Source: Bradyrhizobium sp. cir1 (GTDB lineage: Bacteria; Pseudomonadota; Alphaproteobacteria; Rhizobiales; Xanthobacteraceae). Taken from it: a DNA stretch of 64,000 nt. The position numbers and the translations under genes are program-made. This document shows positions 60,735 to 64,000 of this stretch, piece by piece. A model generated the notes under the pieces. It searched no databases. It had not been told where the DNA came from and saw only the letters and a list, made by a program, of their open reading frames with translations. How positions within the stretch are numbered: the first letter of the stretch is position 1; each line of letters begins with the position of its first letter. The stretch is from the NCBI RefSeq assembly GCF_014198245.1, contig NZ_JACIHE010000018.1:26001-90000 (forward strand), in the 5' to 3' direction.

Positions 60735-61001
60735 CTAGCCGACGGCGGACGTGGAGCCGGGCTCGGCCGGTCCGACCTCCTCCTGTTCCTCTTCCAGCTC
60801 CGACAAAATATCCACCAGCTCGCGCACCCGTCCCTGCGCGAGCGGCCGCAAATCGTTGATCATCGGCTCGTCATTGGCGAGCCAGGCCACGGCCTCAGTG
60901 AGTTCCTCGACGGTCGCGCCGGTCCCGATGATCTGGGCAATGGTGACGTCATCGGCCCGGTCCACGATCTTGATGACATCGTCGCGTGAGAGGCGCGTCA
61001 T
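60735..61001 (-). CDS. Small acidic hypothetical protein (88 aa)
   Basis: I do not recognise this 88-residue protein. The ATG at 61001 follows AGGAGG closely, so it is preferred to an in-frame ATG at 61037. It starts MTRLSRDDVIKIVDRADDVTIAQIIGTGATVEELTEA, a helical part with a possible helix-turn. The C-terminal 25 residues are strongly acidic (LSELEEEQEEVGPAEPG). It has no signal peptide or TM helix and resembles small conserved cytoplasmic proteins of Bradyrhizobiaceae. It is convergent with clpB and 90 bp ahead of the propeller gene on the same strand. Confidence 0.7.
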   Translation of the reverse strand: MTRLSRDDVIKIVDRADDVTIAQIIGTGATVEELTEAVAWLANDEPMINDLRPLAQGRVRELVDILSELEEEQEEVGPAEPGSTSAVG

Positions 61002-61090
61002 GGGGCGATCCTCCTGCTGGTCGGTCCCGTTAGCCACTAACCGGGAACCGGCGCACCGGTTCCCCCGCAGCCGGATTCCGCTGGCAGGCG

Positions 61091-62710
61091 CTACTTCCTC
61101 ACCGCCTTGTAGATCGCATTCTCGATGTCGGAGGAGAAGTAGATGACGCCCGTCGCGCCGACCGCCACGCCTGTCGGAATGTGGGTCGGCAGGCCGCCGG
61201 GCGCGCCCGTCAGGCCGATCGGAAGGTCGGCGGCGATCTCGGTGACCTCACCGGTTTCCGGCACGATCTCGATCAGTCGCTTGGCGCCGACCTCAGCCAC
61301 GATCAGCTTGCCGTCGCTGCCGCGTGCGAGGCCTTCGGGCATTTTCAGCTCCCTGGCGAGCACGGTCTTCTCGCCGTTGCTGTCGACCCTGGCGACGGTG
61401 CCCGCAAAGGCCTCGGTGATGTAGACTTCGTCGGCTTTCCCACGAACGAGCCCGATCGGTCCCTCGAGGTCGCCAATCAGCGTGGTGCGATCCTTGCCAT
61501 GCTCGCCGCCGACACGGACCAGCGACTTGGTGCCGAGCTCGGCCACCAGGATGCTGCCGTCCGCGAGCACGATGGCGTCATGCGGCACCTTGAAGCCGTG
61601 CAGCATGTCGCGCGTTGCGCCGGTCTTGCCATCGATCACCTGCACCGTGCCGGTGAACCAGCTCGACAGGACCACGTCGTTACCCTTCGCCGTCGCGCTC
61701 ATCGGATATTCGAGCGTGACGCCGGCGGCATGCATGCGCGCCTTCTCGATGACCTCGCCGGTCGCACCGTCCACCGTGCGATAGGCAAACACGTCGGCAA
61801 CGTGGATCGTGTCCCTGCCATCCTCCGAGGTGACGCCGATGCCGCCGGGCAAAGCGAGCTTGCCGATGATGATCTGCTTGGCCTCGCCGGTCGCCGGATC
61901 GACCTCCTGGATGCCGTTGTCGGCCATGTTGGAGACGTAGATGCGATCCCTGTCGTCGATCGCGAGGTTATCGAGCGACGGCTTCAGCTGCGCGACCATG
62001 GCCTTCGCGCCCGACTTGGGATCGACCCGCACGAGCTGGCCGAGGGCGGTGTCGACCACAAAGAGGTTGCCCTTGGAATCGAAATTCACCGCGGCCGGCA
62101 CCTTGAAGCCGTCGGCGACGACGGTCAGCTCGGCCTTGTCGACGTCGACCTTGGCGATCTGTCCCTTGAACCAGAGCGGACCGTAGAGCTTGTCGTCGGG
62201 ACCGAACTCGAAGCCGTTGAGGCCGCCCATCTTCTCCATGATCTGGCGGGGCGGTTTGACGCCCTCGACGTCGATCTCATAGAGCGTGTCGCCGAGAAAG
62301 ACGGTGGTGGCATAGAGCCTGCCGTCCTTGCGGAAGGCGAGGGAATTGATACCGGGAAGGCCCGAGGCGAGCTTCTTGATCGGGCCGTCGCCTTTGCGCG
62401 CGTAGAGATCGCCGGCCAGGAAGCCGGTCCAGGCCATGGTGCCGTCGGGCGCGAACGCGATGTCGTCGGCCATTCCGACCGGGGCTGGGATTGCAACCTT
62501 GGCGGTAGCGCCGGCGATGTCGACCTCATAGAGCGCGGCGCCCGCGACGCTGCCGGCGAACAAATGGCCTTCCTGGTCGATCCCGAGCCCATGCACGCCA
62601 TGGAACGCCGAGCTCGGAACGAGCCTGGTCACCTCCCAGTTTTCTGCGGATGCGCTCGGGTTGGAGAAAGCCGCAGCAATCAGGGCCGCGCAGGCGAGCC
62701 TGTTCTTCAT
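61091..62710 (-). CDS. Exported SMP-30/NHL-like beta-propeller protein
   Basis: This is a large exported beta-propeller, 539 residues. The signal peptide (MKNRLACAALIAAAFSNPSA) is cut near SAE. The rest consists of repeats with the pattern I-A-x-D-x-D-G-x-I/L-Y/F-V, such as GLGIDQEGHLFAGSVAGAAL, DDIAFAPDGTMAWTG, FDSKGNLFVVDTALGQLVRV and GLVRGKADEVYITEAF. It resembles gluconolactonase/SMP-30 or NHL proteins. Repeated DG/GK blocks suggest two propellers. The ATG at 62710 follows GGGAGGT. The function is not known; lactone hydrolysis or protein binding is possible. Confidence 0.8.
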   Translation of the reverse strand: MKNRLACAALIAAAFSNPSASAENWEVTRLVPSSAFHGVHGLGIDQEGHLFAGSVAGAALYEVDIAGATAKVAIPAPVGMADDIAFAPDGTMAWTGFLAGDLYARKGDGPIKKLASGLPGINSLAFRKDGRLYATTVFLGDTLYEIDVEGVKPPRQIMEKMGGLNGFEFGPDDKLYGPLWFKGQIAKVDVDKAELTVVADGFKVPAAVNFDSKGNLFVVDTALGQLVRVDPKSGAKAMVAQLKPSLDNLAIDDRDRIYVSNMADNGIQEVDPATGEAKQIIIGKLALPGGIGVTSEDGRDTIHVADVFAYRTVDGATGEVIEKARMHAAGVTLEYPMSATAKGNDVVLSSWFTGTVQVIDGKTGATRDMLHGFKVPHDAIVLADGSILVAELGTKSLVRVGGEHGKDRTTLIGDLEGPIGLVRGKADEVYITEAFAGTVARVDSNGEKTVLARELKMPEGLARGSDGKLIVAEVGAKRLIEIVPETGEVTEIAADLPIGLTGAPGGLPTHIPTGVAVGATGVIYFSSDIENAIYKAVRK

Positions 62711-62855
62711 GGGCGAGACCTCCCGTTTTTTGGAAAGTATTCGCCCGTCACGCGGCTTTGGCAAACGAAACTTGACGTTGTGCCGGCAAGGCGGCGTGCC
62801 TTGCGGCACCTCGTCGATATGATGGCCTACCCGCGGTGCGGGCGGGCTTTGCCCG

Positions 62856-63218
62856 TTACCGGCTCGTCGTCAGCCGCGGCGGATTCTGGGACATCATCCA
62901 GATCTCGACCGCAGCAAGCACAGCGACCAGAATGCCGACCACGACGTGAATGGTCATTGCCGTCTTGGCGCCCTGGAACCCGAGCACCCAAGGCGCAATG
63001 AGCGTCCACAGGCCAACGATCAGGTTGAGCCACTCTTCCCACACCGCGAAGGCTGCAAGCGCCGCGACCGCCAGCACCGCGATCACGATGCCTGCGATAT
63101 ACGCATTCTGGGAGGCTGCTCCGGCGTCAAAACCGAATATCCAGGGCGACAGGAACAGGAACGCGCCGAGGATCAGGTTTGCGACGTCGCAGAATTTTGC
63201 GTTCGTCCAATTTTCCAT
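62856..63218 (-). CDS. SPW-repeat membrane protein
   Basis: This is a small four-helix membrane protein, 120 residues. It contains two SPW-type motifs, FLSPWIFGFDAG and IAPWVLGFQG, each following a hydrophobic helix (ANLILGAFLFL; LIVGLWTLI). The family is widespread and of unknown function. GGAGG precedes the ATG at 63218, which excludes the longer upstream frame. It lies between the propeller gene and the M23 peptidase gene on the same strand. Confidence 0.88.
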   Translation of the reverse strand: MENWTNAKFCDVANLILGAFLFLSPWIFGFDAGAASQNAYIAGIVIAVLAVAALAAFAVWEEWLNLIVGLWTLIAPWVLGFQGAKTAMTIHVVVGILVAVLAAVEIWMMSQNPPRLTTSR

Positions 63219-63344
63219 GACATCCTCCGTCAGGCCTCCTGCCTCGTGACAAAACAACCGGGCCGCAGCCCGGTAGGTTCCCTGCGGTTCCAGGAAAATT
63301 GATTGAAAAAGCGGGAGATTCGCCGGGGAGGTGCGCGGCAACCG

Positions 63345-64000
63345 CTACCGGTTCGTCACCTGCAACGGTCCGCCCGTTGCATCCGACATGCGCGCGATGG
63401 CGGCACCCCGACCGCTCATCATGCCATCGAGTCGGTCGCGCTCTTTCTCGAAGCCGGCGAGCACCGCACCTTCCAGTGAACGGCCGCGCGGCAGCTTGAC
63501 GCGCATCGGGTCGACGAAACGGCCGTTGACCAGGATCTCGTAATGGACGTGCGGGCCGGTCGACATGCCGCTCGAGCCGACGAAGCCGATCACCTGGCCC
63601 TGTCGCACCTTCTTGCCGAGCTCCATGCCCTTGGCGAAGGCCGACATGTGGCCGTAGGCGGTCTCGTAGCCGTTGGAATGCTTGATGCGGATGTACTTGC
63701 CGTAACCGCCTTCGGGGCCGGCCTTTTCGATCACGCCGTTGCCGGAGGCGAAGATCGGCGTGCCGTAAGCGGTGGCCCAGTCGACGCCGGTGTGCATCTT
63801 CACGAAGCCGAGGATCGGATGGCGGCGGCCGCCGAAGCCGGAGCGCATGATGGCGTTGTTGACGGGCTTCCTGACCAGGAATTTCTTCGCGCTCTTGCCG
63901 GTCTCGTCATAATAGTCGACGACGCCGTCGTCGGGGCTCTGGTAGCGGTAGTATTTCTTGGTCTCGCCGCCGACCGTGAGCGAGGCGAACAGCACGTCGT
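63345..64000 (-). CDS. M23 family metallopeptidase, C-terminal part (5' end outside window)
   Basis: This is a peptidoglycan endopeptidase of the LytM/M23 type, running off the right edge of the window, so only about 218 C-terminal residues are seen. The zinc ligands are in GFVKMHTGVDWA and TGPHVHYEILVNG, both intact, so it is likely an active enzyme rather than an EnvC/NlpD-like activator. The strand preceding the core (SGFGGRRHPILG) is typical. The last residues are extra (RGRSLEGAVLAGFEKERDRL) and probably form a helix. Its role is cell-wall cleavage during growth or division. Confidence 0.93.
   Translation of the reverse strand, partial: DVLFASLTVGGETKKYYRYQSPDDGVVDYYDETGKSAKKFLVRKPVNNAIMRSGFGGRRHPILGFVKMHTGVDWATAYGTPIFASGNGVIEKAGPEGGYGKYIRIKHSNGYETAYGHMSAFAKGMELGKKVRQGQVIGFVGSSGMSTGPHVHYEILVNGRFVDPMRVKLPRGRSLEGAVLAGFEKERDRLDGMMSGRGAAIARMSDATGGPLQVTNR

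Overview
The window reads as a chromosomal segment of a slow-growing rhizobial alphaproteobacterium, most likely Bradyrhizobium or a close relative. The reasons are high GC content, a membrane-anchored TlpA thioredoxin divergent from argH, next to lptM-lysA, a metXW unit preceded by a SAM-II (SAM_alpha) riboswitch, the DUF2125 and TIGR02302 families, and several families of long intergenic inverted repeats. No phage, integrase, transposase, tRNA, rRNA or CRISPR array is visible. This looks like stable core chromosome with a few accessory blocks.

Layout. 1-3246: the end of an Opp/Dpp-type ABC importer (two permeases, two ATPases). 3458-7104: a three-part TRAP transporter. 7323-15970: a mixed block with a Trp-rich orphan, a HAD hydrolase, a membrane diguanylate cyclase, dodecin, a GT87 membrane glycosyltransferase facing exported GH16 and GH1 glycosidases, a secreted orphan and an HNH nuclease. 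16174-25114: a minus-strand catabolic-looking cluster (NHL propeller with a premature stop, FMO-type monooxygenase, DUF2855 protein, acyl-CoA ligase, periplasmic binding protein, nitronate monooxygenase) with a divergent LysR regulator. 25170-30320: AlkA-like glycosylase, GluQ synthetase, soluble hybrid histidine kinase, YihY-like protein, a small twin-TM protein and a cobalamin adenosyltransferase. 30447-33653: etfBA, a 3-hydroxyacyl-CoA dehydrogenase and a small YjfB-like protein. 33657-42468: tlpA, argH, lptM, lysA, two minus-strand enzymes and a TIGR02302 gene present as two overlapping reading frames. 42752-49619: receiver protein and zinc-ribbon membrane protein opposite ftsEX, a DUF218 protein, plsC, a ChaC-like enzyme and a DUF2125 protein. 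49738-54893: aroQ-hisC-tyrC opposite the riboswitch-controlled metXW. 55041-64000: alpha/beta hydrolase, secreted CHAP-like amidase, MOSC protein, clpB, a small acidic protein, an exported beta-propeller, an SPW-repeat membrane protein and a partial M23 peptidase.

How the genes work together. ETF and the hydroxyacyl-CoA dehydrogenase serve acyl-CoA oxidation. argH, lysA, metXW and aroQ-hisC-tyrC cover amino-acid synthesis. ftsEX, the M23 peptidase and the CHAP-like protein belong to envelope remodelling. The strongest regulatory object is at 52825-52980: a promoter (TTGACG-N17-TAGGTT), then a SAM-II aptamer, then mutually exclusive antiterminator and terminator hairpins ahead of metX. The most unusual gene structures are the split TIGR02302 gene, whose second half has its own signal peptide, and the amber codon at codon 12 of the NHL gene. 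Intergenic DNA is populated by at least seven families of inverted-repeat elements, mostly at the ends of transcription units.
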